Positions 24,896 through 34,042 of a stretch of 64,000 nucleotides of DNA are shown here, piece after piece. Source of the stretch: Imhoffiella fuscus. Lineage in GTDB: Bacteria > Pseudomonadota > Gammaproteobacteria > Chromatiales > Chromatiaceae. The number at the start of each line of letters is the position of its first letter. The first letter of the stretch is position 1. The stretch spans positions 1 through 64,000 of the forward strand of contig NZ_JBHUHX010000042.1 in NCBI RefSeq assembly GCF_042682685.1. Reading direction: 5' to 3'. The translations under genes and the position numbers were made by a program. Below the pieces are notes generated by a model, which was given only the letters and a program-made list of their open reading frames with translations, was not told the DNA's origin and did not search any database.

Positions 24896-25390
24896 GTGGT
24901 TGACCATACCCTGACCCGCATCGAGATCAGCAAGGAATACCTCAATTTCAGCGCTGGACACTTCACCATCTTCTCGGCCAGCGAGCGCGAGAATCTGCAT
25001 GGACACAATTTCCAGGTCCGCTGCAACGTATCGGCCTCCGTTGGGGATGACGGCATGGCATTCGACTACGTGGTGCTCAAGCGTATCCTGCGCGAGCTCT
25101 GCGATGGGTTGGACGAGCGGTTGCTGCTGCCCGAGTTGTCGCCGCATCTGCGCATCGAGCGTCAGGATGGTCAGGTGACGGCGCTCTTCGCCGAAGAGCG
25201 TCTCGTCTTTATGGAGCGCGATGTTCTGCTGCTGCCGGTGCGCAACGTCACCATCGAGGAACTCGCCCCCCTGTTGCTCGCGCGTCTGCGCGATCGTCCC
25301 GAGGTGGCGGATCGCGGGATTCGCTGTATCGAACTCGGCGTTTCATCCGGGGCCGGTCAGTGGGCCCATGCCTGCTGGGAGTCCGCGTGA
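24896..25390 (+). CDS. 6-pyruvoyl-tetrahydropterin synthase-like (PTPS-III type)
   Basis: 164 residues from GTG 24896. FSAGHFTIF and LHGHNFQVRC supply the three zinc-binding histidines of the PTPS/QueD fold. The catalytic cysteine of QueD/PTPS-I is absent; the motif reads ENLHGH, that is ExxHGH, which is the PTPS-III variant shown in other organisms to make 6-hydroxymethyl-dihydropterin and replace FolB in folate synthesis. Two SDR genes follow, so a tetrahydropterin pathway is the other possibility. Confidence 0.8.
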   Translation: MVDHTLTRIEISKEYLNFSAGHFTIFSASERENLHGHNFQVRCNVSASVGDDGMAFDYVVLKRILRELCDGLDERLLLPELSPHLRIERQDGQVTALFAEERLVFMERDVLLLPVRNVTIEELAPLLLARLRDRPEVADRGIRCIELGVSSGAGQWAHACWESA

Positions 25391-25484
25391 GGCGTCTTGA
25401 TGACCCTGGCGGTCGCGTGTCGCCTCCGCTTTTCGGCTGGATGCGGCGCTCTGCCGCCTTTTCTTCACATCGATCGGATCGTCT

Positions 25485-26186
25485 ATGAATGCTCTTGTCA
25501 TCACTGGTGCCACCTCGGGGATCGGACGCGCCATCGCCACGCGCTTCCTGGTCGACGGCTGGGGCGTGGTCAATCTGTCACGGCGTCCGAGTCCAGATCC
25601 GGGTGTCGAGAGTCTCCTTTGCGATCTCTCCGAGCCGGGGGCGGTCGAGTCGCTGCGGGACGATCTATTGGGGCGTATCGCGGGCGTCGGACGTCTCTGT
25701 GTCGTTCACAATGCCTCGGCCATGCGCTCGGACCGTATCGATGCACTGCCGAGCGAGGCCCTGCGCTCGGTGCTCGAACTCAATATCGTTGGGGCCAATG
25801 CGCTGAATCAGATCCTGCTGCCTGAGATGCCGCCCGGATCGAGCCTGATCTACATCGGTTCGACCCTAGCCGAAAAGGCGGTGCCGGGTGTCGCCAGCTA
25901 CGTGATCGCCAAGCATGCGCTGGTCGGTATGATGCGGGCGACCTGTCAGGACCTGGCCGGTCGCGGGCTCCATACTTGCATGATCTGCCCCGGTTTCACC
26001 GACACGGAGCAACTGCGCGGCTTGATCGGCGACAATCCCGAGACCCTGGCCGGGATCGAGTCGATGTCGGCCTTCGGGCGTCTGATCGAGCCGGAGGAGA
26101 TCGCCGAGACGGTCGCTTTCGCCGCCCAGGCCCCGGTGCTCAATGGCGCGGTCATCCATGCCAACCTGGGCCAGCGGGAGCGCTGA
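25485..26186 (+). CDS. Short-chain dehydrogenase/reductase
   Basis: 233 residues. Cofactor motif VITGATSGIG at the N-terminus, VHNAS in place of NNAG, a serine in YIGSTLAEK and the catalytic YVIAK at about residue 138. A classical SDR; the preference for the cofactor cannot be read with certainty. It sits 94 bases after the PTPS-like gene and shares one base with the next SDR gene (TGATG), so all three may make or reduce a pterin. Function is inference from context. Confidence 0.8.
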   Translation: MNALVITGATSGIGRAIATRFLVDGWGVVNLSRRPSPDPGVESLLCDLSEPGAVESLRDDLLGRIAGVGRLCVVHNASAMRSDRIDALPSEALRSVLELNIVGANALNQILLPEMPPGSSLIYIGSTLAEKAVPGVASYVIAKHALVGMMRATCQDLAGRGLHTCMICPGFTDTEQLRGLIGDNPETLAGIESMSAFGRLIEPEEIAETVAFAAQAPVLNGAVIHANLGQRER

Positions 26187-26953
26187 TGGAGACCGTCACC
26201 CATGGCGAGCGCATCGTCTGCATCACCGGCGGCACATCGGGCATCGGCGCCGGATTGGTGGCGGCCTTTCTGGACGCCGGGGATTGCGTCCACAGCTGCG
26301 GGCGCAATCCGGTCAAGGTCGAGCGACTGCTGGCGGCCTGGCCCGAGGCCGTTGCCGAGAGGCGCCTGAACCTGGTCCGAGGGGATATCGCCGATGACGC
26401 GTTTCGCGCCCGGTGGGTCGCGGACATCGCCGAGCGTTCGGGTCGGTTGGACGTGCTGGTCAACAACGCAGGCGTCATCCTCGACTCGGGCACCCTGGAG
26501 GAGAGTCTCGATCATTGGCGTGCGACCCTTGAGGTCAATCTGATCGCGCCCTTCGCCATGACCCAGTCCTGCGCCCGCTTGCTGGAATCCAGCTCGGCCC
26601 CGGTCGTCGTCAATCTCTCCTCGGCATGCGCCCGGCATCCCTTTGCGAGCTGTACCTCGACCAGCTATTCGGTGAGCAAGGCCGGGCTCGACATGCTCAC
26701 TCAGCGGCTGGCCATGGCCTTGGGGCCGCGTGGGATCCGGGTCAATGGGGTCGCGCCAGGCGTGGTGGACTCGGAGATGTGGGAGGCCGTGCCCGAACTG
26801 ATGCGCGAGACCGCCGAGCGACGTCATCTGTTGGGGAGGCAGGCGGTGATGCCGAGGGATGTCGCCGATGCCGTGCTGTTCCTGGCCTCGCCGCAGGCGC
26901 GTCTGGTGACCGGGGCCACGTTGAGCGTGGATGCGGGATACGCCTTGGGCTGA
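26186..26953 (+). CDS. Short-chain dehydrogenase/reductase
   Basis: 255 residues with CITGGTSGIG, VNNAGV, the serine of VNLSSACARHP and YSVSK, and the C-terminal ending TGATLSVDAGYALG, all standard for an SDR oxidoreductase. Not closely similar to the SDR upstream. Substrate unknown. A strong hairpin follows, ending the operon. Confidence 0.82.
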   Translation: METVTHGERIVCITGGTSGIGAGLVAAFLDAGDCVHSCGRNPVKVERLLAAWPEAVAERRLNLVRGDIADDAFRARWVADIAERSGRLDVLVNNAGVILDSGTLEESLDHWRATLEVNLIAPFAMTQSCARLLESSSAPVVVNLSSACARHPFASCTSTSYSVSKAGLDMLTQRLAMALGPRGIRVNGVAPGVVDSEMWEAVPELMRETAERRHLLGRQAVMPRDVADAVLFLASPQARLVTGATLSVDAGYALG

Positions 26954-26979
26954 AGCTGAAAGCTGGCCGCTGAAACGAC

Positions 26980-27002
26980 AAGGCCCGCCATTGGCGGGCC
27001 TT
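26980..27002. terminator. Bidirectional hairpin terminator
   Basis: AAGGCCCGCC-att-GGCGGGCCTT is a perfect 10-bp stem with a 3-base loop, placed between the ends of the SDR operon and the SCP2 gene on the opposite strand. Only a short T-run follows, but the position between convergent genes supports termination for both. Confidence 0.8.
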
Positions 27003-27022
27003 GAGTCAAACGGCGAGGATCG

Positions 27023-27442
27023 TTATTTGATCTCGTCGGTGTCGAGCTGTTGCATGAGACCGAAGCTCTTGACGAAGGGGTTGGCCATGCGCGGGTCCTT
27101 GATGATGGCCTTGTAGTCGCCGACCTTGAACTTGAGCTTGCCGGTCATGAACGCAGCGCCCATGCCGGTCATGCCGATGCCGTTTTCGACCCACTTGAGC
27201 CAATCCTTCAGGTCGGCGCGCATGTCCCAGTTCGCCGGCGGATCGCTTTCCGACCAGTCGCCGGCGCGGACGCATTCGCCTTGCTCGACGACGAAGACGC
27301 CGCGCGGATTCTCTTCATTCTTGAAGCCGCAGCAGATCACCGAGTTGAAATCGATTTCGGCGAGCTTGTCCTTGACCTCGGGTTCTGCGTTCCACGCGTC
27401 CTTGAGCTGTTTCATCCAGGCGTCGGAAAAGAGTGCAGCCAT
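27023..27442 (-). CDS. SCP2 sterol-binding domain protein
   Basis: 139 residues. Start at 27442 because TGGAGGAT lies just before the ATG; the longer frame to 27457 runs through this ribosome site. The pattern VICCGFKNEENPRGVFVVEQGECV..., then FMTGKLKFKVGDYKAIIKDPRMANPFVKSF matches the SCP2 fold, which binds hydrophobic ligands such as lipids or acyl-CoA. Cytoplasmic, ligand unknown. Confidence 0.78.
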   Translation of the reverse strand: MAALFSDAWMKQLKDAWNAEPEVKDKLAEIDFNSVICCGFKNEENPRGVFVVEQGECVRAGDWSESDPPANWDMRADLKDWLKWVENGIGMTGMGAAFMTGKLKFKVGDYKAIIKDPRMANPFVKSFGLMQQLDTDEIK

Positions 27443-27649
27443 TGTTGGATCCTCCAATCTATATCAGTGAGAGGCCGGCGCCCATCGGGCGCCAGCCGCA
27501 TGGAATCTCGCTTGCATCGCGGAGCTCCTCCTCCGCGCGCTCCCGGATTCTATCAGGATCAATGGAAAAGGATATTCGGGGCTCGCTCCGATCGATATCC
27601 GCGTCGGAACACCTGCGTCCTATGGCGCTGCGGGGGAGGGGCAAACGCC

Positions 27650-29170
27650 TCAGCCGAAACTGAGCTGGATTCCGGCTGCGGCCAGGCGTTCGGCCTCCTG
27701 TTCCAATTCGAGCTGAGTCAAGGGATGTTGGGCCAGCCAATCGCCAGGGAAGCTGAGTTGCAGATGATCCGCGTCCGCCACCAGTGTCGGATTCGGTTTG
27801 TTGTCCGCCGAGCGGCCTCGGTGCATCAGCACGGCGAGGCGCAGAATGACGCAGAGCCGGCGGGCGGGCTCGCGGTCGCTCTGCTGGAGGTTGGCGAATT
27901 CCTGTGCCGGGAATTTGCGCCTGTGACCCAGGACCAGTGCGGCGAGCAGGCTCTGCTCATGGCGGGTGAAACCCGGGAGGTCTGCGTTGCGTAACAGATA
28001 GGCGCCGTGCTTCTGGTACTGGCTGTGGGCCACCATGACCCCGATCTCATGCAGACGAGCGGCCCAGGACAGCATCAGCCGGTGGTTCGGCTCGAACAGC
28101 TGCCAGGGACCGGTGAGCTGGCGGAGCAGGACCTGGGCCGTCGCCTGGATACGCTGGCCATGCTCCAGGTCGACATGGAACTGACGGCAGATCGAGGTGA
28201 CCGTGCGTTCGCGGACGTCCTCGTGCTGATGCCGCCCCATCATCTCGTAGATGACTCCCTCGCGCAGCGCGTAATCGGAGACCTGCATGTGCTCGATGCC
28301 GAGCGATTCGAAGACCGATCTCAGCACCGCGACCCCGCCGGCGAAGACCGGTTTGCGCTCGTCCGCGAGTCCTTTGAGGTTCAGGGCGGAGACCTTGCCC
28401 GTGTCGATCAGTGCATCGCGCAGCCGGGTCAGTGATTCCGCCGAGATTCCGTCTTCGCACCAGCCTTCCGCGTTCACCACGGAGGCGATGGTGCGAATGG
28501 TGCCGGAGCTACCGACCGCCTTCTGCCAGCGGGTGCGACGGAAGAGTTCGCGTACCGGTCTGACCTCCAATGCGCCGGTCAGCTCCGCCTTCTGCATGGC
28601 CTTGGCGGTGATACGTTCGTCCGCGAAATGGCGTTGCGACATGCTGACGCAGCCCATGTGCAGACTCTCGCGCATTCGGGGCGAGAAGCCGAGTCCGACG
28701 ATGATTTCGGTGCTGCCGCCGCCGATGTCGACGACCAGCCGCCGTTCCGCTCCGGCGGCCAGCCCATTGGCGACGCCGAGATAGATGAGCCGGGCCTCCT
28801 CGCGTCCGGCGATGATATCGATCGGGTGTCCGAGCGCGGCCTCGGCGCGTTCGATGAATTCCGTGTCCGGCCGAATCTGGCGCAGTGTGTTGGTTCCCAC
28901 GGCGCGCACGCTGCCGGGCGGGAAGTCGCGCAGTCGCTGACCGAAGCGCTCCAGGCAGGCGAGCGCGCGCTCTGCGACATCGGGCGAGAGCGACTTGTCT
29001 TCGGTCAATCCCTCGCCGAGTCGAACCATTTCCTTGAGACGGTCGGTGACCTGCATGTGGCCCTGATCGATGCGGGCGACGATCATGTGAAAGCTATTTG
29101 AACCGAGGTCGACGGCCGCCACGATTTCGGGCAGTTTGTCGTCGGCGGCCTGGATGGATTCTTCAGGCAT
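27650..29170 (-). CDS. ppx: Exopolyphosphatase / guanosine pentaphosphatase Ppx/GppA
   Basis: 506 residues, near the E. coli Ppx length. VAAVDLGSNSFHMIVAR, RAVGTNTLR, GREEARLIYLGV, VVDIGGGSTEI and GSSGTIRTI are the ASKHA-fold motifs; the C-terminal half has the HD-like region (HEIGVMVAHSQYQKHGAYLL). It hydrolyses polyphosphate from the end or converts pppGpp. Start at 29170 (MPEES). It is divergent from a PstS-like gene at 29387, a phosphate-related neighbourhood. Confidence 0.93.
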   Translation of the reverse strand: MPEESIQAADDKLPEIVAAVDLGSNSFHMIVARIDQGHMQVTDRLKEMVRLGEGLTEDKSLSPDVAERALACLERFGQRLRDFPPGSVRAVGTNTLRQIRPDTEFIERAEAALGHPIDIIAGREEARLIYLGVANGLAAGAERRLVVDIGGGSTEIIVGLGFSPRMRESLHMGCVSMSQRHFADERITAKAMQKAELTGALEVRPVRELFRRTRWQKAVGSSGTIRTIASVVNAEGWCEDGISAESLTRLRDALIDTGKVSALNLKGLADERKPVFAGGVAVLRSVFESLGIEHMQVSDYALREGVIYEMMGRHQHEDVRERTVTSICRQFHVDLEHGQRIQATAQVLLRQLTGPWQLFEPNHRLMLSWAARLHEIGVMVAHSQYQKHGAYLLRNADLPGFTRHEQSLLAALVLGHRRKFPAQEFANLQQSDREPARRLCVILRLAVLMHRGRSADNKPNPTLVADADHLQLSFPGDWLAQHPLTQLELEQEAERLAAAGIQLSFG

Positions 29171-29386
29171 GGATGGAGTTGGTACTTGGAGGCTGGAGCG
29201 GACGTGAATGGTACCAGAATCCGAGGTGACCTCGTTTCCGCTATTGTCCTTTGCCTTGACGAGGCTATATTGAGGGTCTGCTTCAATTTGGCGAGGACGC
29301 ATGCCCTTCCTCGTGCCCGTTTGGCGGAATGCCGTGTAGTATCCGTCTCAGTGGTGCCTATCCGCTTTGCCGACTAGAGACTTCAG

Positions 29387-29875
29387 ATGACCGTCGAACA
29401 CGGTGCGAAAAGCCCTGGGGACGAGGACTACCGTTGCGCCGATTGGTGTCGTGATGTCCGTGCGCGTTTGTTTGATGTGCTGATCTTTCTGCTGTTTATC
29501 GGCTCTACATCGGTCTCGGCGCAGGAGCTGATCGTGAACGCCTCCTTGCCCGAGTCCTCCCTAACCCGCAACGAGGCCTTGCTCTATTTTACCGGGCGTC
29601 TTCAACGCTGGCCCAATGGGGTGCCCGTCAAGGTTTTCGTGCTCCCGGACTCGGACGCGCTGCATCGCAATTTCGTCAAGTCTGTCTTGGGGCTCTATCC
29701 CTATCAGCTCAGGCGGGTCTGGGATCGTCAGGTGTATTCCGGAACCGGCCAGGCGCCTGTTCTCGTTTCCAGCGAGGCGGAGATGATCGAGCGGGTCGCC
29801 TCGACGGCGGGAGGGATCGGCTATGCGCATGAGGTCCCCGCAGACGCGCGGGTGAGGTCGCTTGAGGTGCGCTGA
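29387..29875 (+). CDS. PstS-like short periplasmic phosphate-binding-family protein
   Basis: 162 residues. A hydrophobic stretch FDVLIFLLFIGSTSVSAQ ends in a signal peptidase site, preceded by an unusually long charged N-region, so the true start may be further in. The mature part (SSLTRNEALLYFTGRLQRWPNG, PDSDALHRNFVKSVLG, GTGQAPVLVSSEAEM, GGIGYA) resembles one half of a PstS-type binding protein. Too short for a whole transporter subunit; likely a sensor or a lone domain protein. No pst transport genes are in the window. Confidence 0.75.
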   Translation: MTVEHGAKSPGDEDYRCADWCRDVRARLFDVLIFLLFIGSTSVSAQELIVNASLPESSLTRNEALLYFTGRLQRWPNGVPVKVFVLPDSDALHRNFVKSVLGLYPYQLRRVWDRQVYSGTGQAPVLVSSEAEMIERVASTAGGIGYAHEVPADARVRSLEVR

Positions 29876-30163
29876 GGTGTTCGGTCGCGATCCTGTCGAT
29901 CGAGGTTCTTCTGTCCTCAGGCGTCATGGTGGTGGCTATCGGTCCACGATGACGAGGGTTGTAACCTGGTCGCCGCTCGGCTCTCCTGCCTCTTTTGCCT
30001 CACTTGGTTTCTGGGGCGTGTTAGCCGTTTGGCTGGCAATGCGTCACGGAATGAAAAACCCATCTTAAGAATCTAAAAAAAGCGGCTTCCCAAACGGCTC
30101 GATTTCGGGTATATGGCCGGCTATTGACTGGTTTGTCATTGCTGTCATTCCGAGGTAGAGGAG

Positions 30164-30343
30164 ATGTTGGACCCCGAAAGTGGTTATGGCGATGAAGTCG
30201 CCGAGCGCGTGCCGCCATTGCTGGCCCAGGAGCCTCGCAGTCAGGTGGCGAGTTTGGAAGTGCGGCGCCGTATCGAGCATATGCGCGAGCTCAAGCGGCT
30301 GCGCGAGCTGCTCGACGATCCCGATTTCGACGAATTGAGCTAA
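30164..30343 (+). CDS. 59-aa small protein, PA3496-like
   Basis: ATG preceded by GAGGTAGAGGAG, 59 codons. The C-terminal half EVRRRIEHMRELKRLRELLDDPDFDELS resembles the short PA3496-type family (RR-IE...ERRLRELLD-FDE), reported to affect envelope integrity in Pseudomonas. It has no signal peptide. A perfect hairpin terminator follows 50 bases downstream. The family name is from memory of the pattern; confidence in the gene is higher than in the family. Confidence 0.65.
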   Translation: MLDPESGYGDEVAERVPPLLAQEPRSQVASLEVRRRIEHMRELKRLRELLDDPDFDELS

Positions 30344-30390
30344 TACGTCTTCGGTGGCACGTGCGCGCCGCCATATCCCTCTCCTGTGTT

Positions 30391-30420
30391 TTTAAGGCGC
30401 CGAATGGCGCCTTTGTCGTT
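30391..30420. terminator. Hairpin terminator
   Basis: AAGGCGCC-gaat-GGCGCCTT (30394-30413), an 8-bp perfect stem, followed by T-rich sequence on the plus strand and with T's upstream on the other. It ends the small gene at 30343 and may also stop the mscK transcript, which converges from the minus strand. Confidence 0.82.
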
Positions 30421-30462
30421 TTTGTGTCTTTTTCCTGGGCTGCGAGACGCGCGTGGGGTGGC

Positions 30463-33400
30463 CTATGGTGCTGCCTCGGGGATTTCGCGGTGCGTTGGAC
30501 GCTGGAGCCGGATCTCGAGCGGATGGCGCGCGGATAGGTGGATGTCGCGTTGCGGGAAGGCGATTCCGATCCCTTCGGCGTTGAAGCGGTCGTAGATCGC
30601 TTGATGCAGGTCGGTGATGACGCCGATGCGGCCTTCGAGCGAATCCAGGTAACAGCGCATGAACAGTGTCAGGGCATTGTCGCCGAATTCCTCGAAGCTG
30701 ATCAGTGGGGCTGGGTCGTCCAGCACCCGTTCGTGCTGTTGGGCGATTTCGCTCAGGATCGACAGGGCCTTCTTGGTGTCGCAGCCGTATTCCACTCCGA
30801 CCGGGATGGTGATGCGGTTCTGCTGGTCGGTCAGACTCCAGTTGAGCAGACGACCGGTGATGAACTCCTTGTTGGGAACCAGCAGCTCCTGCTTGTCCCA
30901 ATTGCGGATGGTCGTGGCCCGGATACGGATATTGGTCACGACGCCCGTGGTGCCGTCGATGGTGACGATGTCTCCGACACGGACCGGGCGCTCGAAGAGG
31001 ATGATGAGGCCGCTGATGAAGTTGGCGACGATCTCCTGCAGACCGAAACCGATGCCCACACTCAAGGCGGCCACCAGCCACTGGACCTGCGACCAGCTAA
31101 GCCCAAGAGTGCTGAATCCGAGCAGAAAGGCGCCTACGGTGATGACGTAGCTCGACAACGTCGTGATCGCATAGCGCGCACCCGCCGAGACCGCAGAATT
31201 CTGCAGCAGTACGATCTCAAGCAGTGCGGGGAGGTTCTTGGCGGCGATGGTCGCGACGAACGCGATCATAATGACCAGCCCCACATTGGCCGCAGTGACC
31301 GGGATCAGGCGTTCCGTGCCATCGACCACTCCTGTGTAGTGCCAGAGCTCGATCTTTTCGAACACCGTGAAGGCCGGCAGGACGTCCGACCAGGTGAGCC
31401 AAAGCCCGATGACGGCGCCGAAGAAGATGGCGGCGTTGATGAGACGGCGGGTCTGTTCGTCGAGTGCCGCCAGGTCTGGCTCGGGTTCCTCGAAGGTTTG
31501 AACCTCGGAGACCAGGGTGTTCTCAGTGCGTTCGGCTTCGGTCTGGGCGCGTCGGGCCGCCTGCCGTTCGAGTGCCGCCTGGAGCGCCAGTCGCCGCCGG
31601 GTGAGGATCAGCCAGCGCACGATCGACTGGTGCAGCACGATGAGCGCGAGTGCGAGCCAAGTCTGGTAGACCAGCGACCGGAACAGAATGGCGGCCGTAT
31701 AGACGTAGCCCATCAGTGCCAGTCCCGCGAGCGCCAGTGGCGAGGCGACGATGATCGGTCGCCAGAGGTGGCGCAGACGATTGAGCCAACCCTGAGGATG
31801 TTCCGCAAGGAGCGAGTTCAGGATGCCCCGATCAGGGCTGAGCAACAGCCCGTAGAAGACCGTGAAGGCGATCATATCGGTGATCAGCGCGATGCGGCCG
31901 AGGCTGTTGGTGGCGAGCGGGTCGTCATGGTTGCTGACCGCGACCGCGATCAGCGACACCGGGATGATGAGGATGGTGAACCAGTCGAAATGGCGTCGGA
32001 TGCGCTTGAGGTTCTCGCTGCTCCAGCGGAAGTGCCGGTCGGCGACGCCTCCGGTGATGCAGAGCATGCGGAACGCGAGCAGACAGTAGAGTCCGAGTGC
32101 GACTTCGGTGAATGCCATTCCGAACGCGCGGCTGAAAGGTGTTGAGGCGATGGACGAGACCAACTGCTCACCCAATAGCCAGCACAAGAGGGGTAGTGGC
32201 AGCGCGGCGAGCAGGCTCAGACCGATCGCCTGCAGGGTGAAGCGGATGCGGTCGGCGCGAATCCGGCGCAGCGGCTCGGCCAGTGCGCGGATGCCCCGTT
32301 TCAGTCGAGAGATCCGCGAGAAGAGGAGCACGGCGACGGCGACTCCCAGCCAGAAAAGGACGGCGTTTCGGTTGCGCTCGGTGAGCGCTCGGGCGATTTC
32401 GGTCCAACCCTCGGTCGAGGCGAGCCAGGCGATGGCGCTCGGTAGGTTGGCGAGCGTGTCCAGTCCCACGGCGGGCGCGCTACGGACCCATAGCAGCCGT
32501 TCGGCGAGGAAGTCGTCATAGTTGCCGGCGACCAGGATCACCTGCTCCGAGGCGTAGTTGATCTCGCCGAGCTGGCGGATGTAGTCCTCCTCGATCGCGA
32601 GCGTCTGACCGATCAGGCGTTTGCGTTGGGTCAGTGCCTCGGTCAGCTGGGCGCGCACCGGCGGTTGACGCGCTGCAGTATCGCGCGCGGTCAGTTCGTG
32701 GATGTAGTGGTTGAGATCTCGGAGCTGGCGTTCTTCTTCCCGGTAGCGGATCTGGCGCAGTGTGGCCTCGGCGATCTCATCCGCGCGCGTCTCGATATCT
32801 TCTTTGTACTGCCGCAGATCGGGTAGCTGATTGCGCCGATCGAGCAGGACCTGACCCAATGCCTTGCTGAGTCCCGCAGCGTTGAGTCGTTGCTTGGCCC
32901 CCTGAAAATCCTCCTCGATGCGCTTGTGCTCGGCTTCGACGGACGCGAGCTTGGCGTTGAAGCCGTCGAGCGCGTTGGTCAGCTTGGTCAGGGACTCGGA
33001 GATGTCGGTGTTTCCCTGCGTGATCTTGCGGACCAGGGGGTGCTTGTCCTCGGCTTCGCGCTGGGCGCGCTCGGAGGCGAGCTGGGCGGCCTCAGCTGCC
33101 GCCTGACGCTGTTTGCTCTGCAACTCGTCGAGCTGGCTCTGGGTGTTCTTGAGCCCTGAGAGTTTCTGGACCGCCAGGTCGCGCTGGGCCTTGTAGAGCG
33201 CCTCGCGAACGGGTTGGCTCAGCAATTCCTGCTCAAGCATCTTGCCCTCGGACCAGAGCGATTTGCGCTGGGATTCGATGGCCCAGCGTCTCGCCTGGGC
33301 GAGGTCCGGCGCTTCATCGTTCGCGATCGGCTGCTTGAGTTCGTCCTCGACGTCGTCGAGCGCCTGCTTGACCTCGATCAGCCGTTGTCTGGCGGCTGTC

Positions 33401-33927
33401 GGGCGATCGGCGTTGGACTCGATCAGCTTGTCGAATTCGCTGGCGCGGGTCTCCTGCAGTGCCACGTCCGCCAAGATCTTGTTCTGTCTCTGGCTGATCT
33501 CGTCGGCTGAAAGTCCCTCGGGCAGGCGACTCTTCTTTGGGGGCTGGTTGGGCTTGAGCCGTTCCAGTTCGGCCAGGGCGTTGTCCGTCGCCTTGGGAGC
33601 GGTCTTGAGCGAACGGGCAAACTCGGCCGCCTTGGCATCGAAGCTGGCCGCATCCTCTAGGTTCGACTGGGCGCGCCGGTAGTTTTCGGTCAGGCTGCCC
33701 TTGAGCGACTCGTCCATCCCGGTCGCCGCGTCGAGTTCGGCGAGCTTGGCGGAGAACTGCTCGGCGGAGGGCAGAGGCGTGACCGAAATGGCGACGCTAG
33801 TGTCCCCCGATGGGGTCTGTCCCTGAGTGCTCACCGGGGTGAGCGCGATCGAGACGAGTAGGATCCAGGCAAACGAACGCCAACCTCTGGCGTTTCGCGG
33901 GTGCGGCATGGTCATGGATTCGAGCAT
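30463..33927 (-). CDS. mscK: MscK/KefA-type mechanosensitive channel
   Basis: 1154 residues. An N-terminal signal (about 30 residues) leads into a long periplasmic coiled-coil region rich in Lys, Glu and Gln (about 50-480), then roughly eight to eleven membrane helices from residue 510, and a C-terminal MscS domain with the pore helix region VAALSVGIGFGLQEIVANFISGLIILFERPVRVGDIV. Length and layout match MscK of E. coli (1120). It releases solutes on hypo-osmotic shock. Start could be 33927, 33915 or 33909. Confidence 0.92.
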   Translation of the reverse strand: MLESMTMPHPRNARGWRSFAWILLVSIALTPVSTQGQTPSGDTSVAISVTPLPSAEQFSAKLAELDAATGMDESLKGSLTENYRRAQSNLEDAASFDAKAAEFARSLKTAPKATDNALAELERLKPNQPPKKSRLPEGLSADEISQRQNKILADVALQETRASEFDKLIESNADRPTAARQRLIEVKQALDDVEDELKQPIANDEAPDLAQARRWAIESQRKSLWSEGKMLEQELLSQPVREALYKAQRDLAVQKLSGLKNTQSQLDELQSKQRQAAAEAAQLASERAQREAEDKHPLVRKITQGNTDISESLTKLTNALDGFNAKLASVEAEHKRIEEDFQGAKQRLNAAGLSKALGQVLLDRRNQLPDLRQYKEDIETRADEIAEATLRQIRYREEERQLRDLNHYIHELTARDTAARQPPVRAQLTEALTQRKRLIGQTLAIEEDYIRQLGEINYASEQVILVAGNYDDFLAERLLWVRSAPAVGLDTLANLPSAIAWLASTEGWTEIARALTERNRNAVLFWLGVAVAVLLFSRISRLKRGIRALAEPLRRIRADRIRFTLQAIGLSLLAALPLPLLCWLLGEQLVSSIASTPFSRAFGMAFTEVALGLYCLLAFRMLCITGGVADRHFRWSSENLKRIRRHFDWFTILIIPVSLIAVAVSNHDDPLATNSLGRIALITDMIAFTVFYGLLLSPDRGILNSLLAEHPQGWLNRLRHLWRPIIVASPLALAGLALMGYVYTAAILFRSLVYQTWLALALIVLHQSIVRWLILTRRRLALQAALERQAARRAQTEAERTENTLVSEVQTFEEPEPDLAALDEQTRRLINAAIFFGAVIGLWLTWSDVLPAFTVFEKIELWHYTGVVDGTERLIPVTAANVGLVIMIAFVATIAAKNLPALLEIVLLQNSAVSAGARYAITTLSSYVITVGAFLLGFSTLGLSWSQVQWLVAALSVGIGFGLQEIVANFISGLIILFERPVRVGDIVTIDGTTGVVTNIRIRATTIRNWDKQELLVPNKEFITGRLLNWSLTDQQNRITIPVGVEYGCDTKKALSILSEIAQQHERVLDDPAPLISFEEFGDNALTLFMRCYLDSLEGRIGVITDLHQAIYDRFNAEGIGIAFPQRDIHLSARHPLEIRLQRPTHREIPEAAP

Positions 33928-34042
33928 GGCTGAGCGGGTGGCTCCGGTCGGGTCAGGCGGTCGTGTTGGTGCGGTTCGTTTTTCACCGCACCCTGCTGTG
34001 CAAATCGCCGTGGTGCGGGTGGGGTTGGCGGGGAACGCGACC

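Noticed and set aside
30538..32145. 535-codon frame antisense to mscK
   Set aside because: Asp/Glu/Gln/Arg-rich shadow product; MscK on the other strand is a clear full-length family member.
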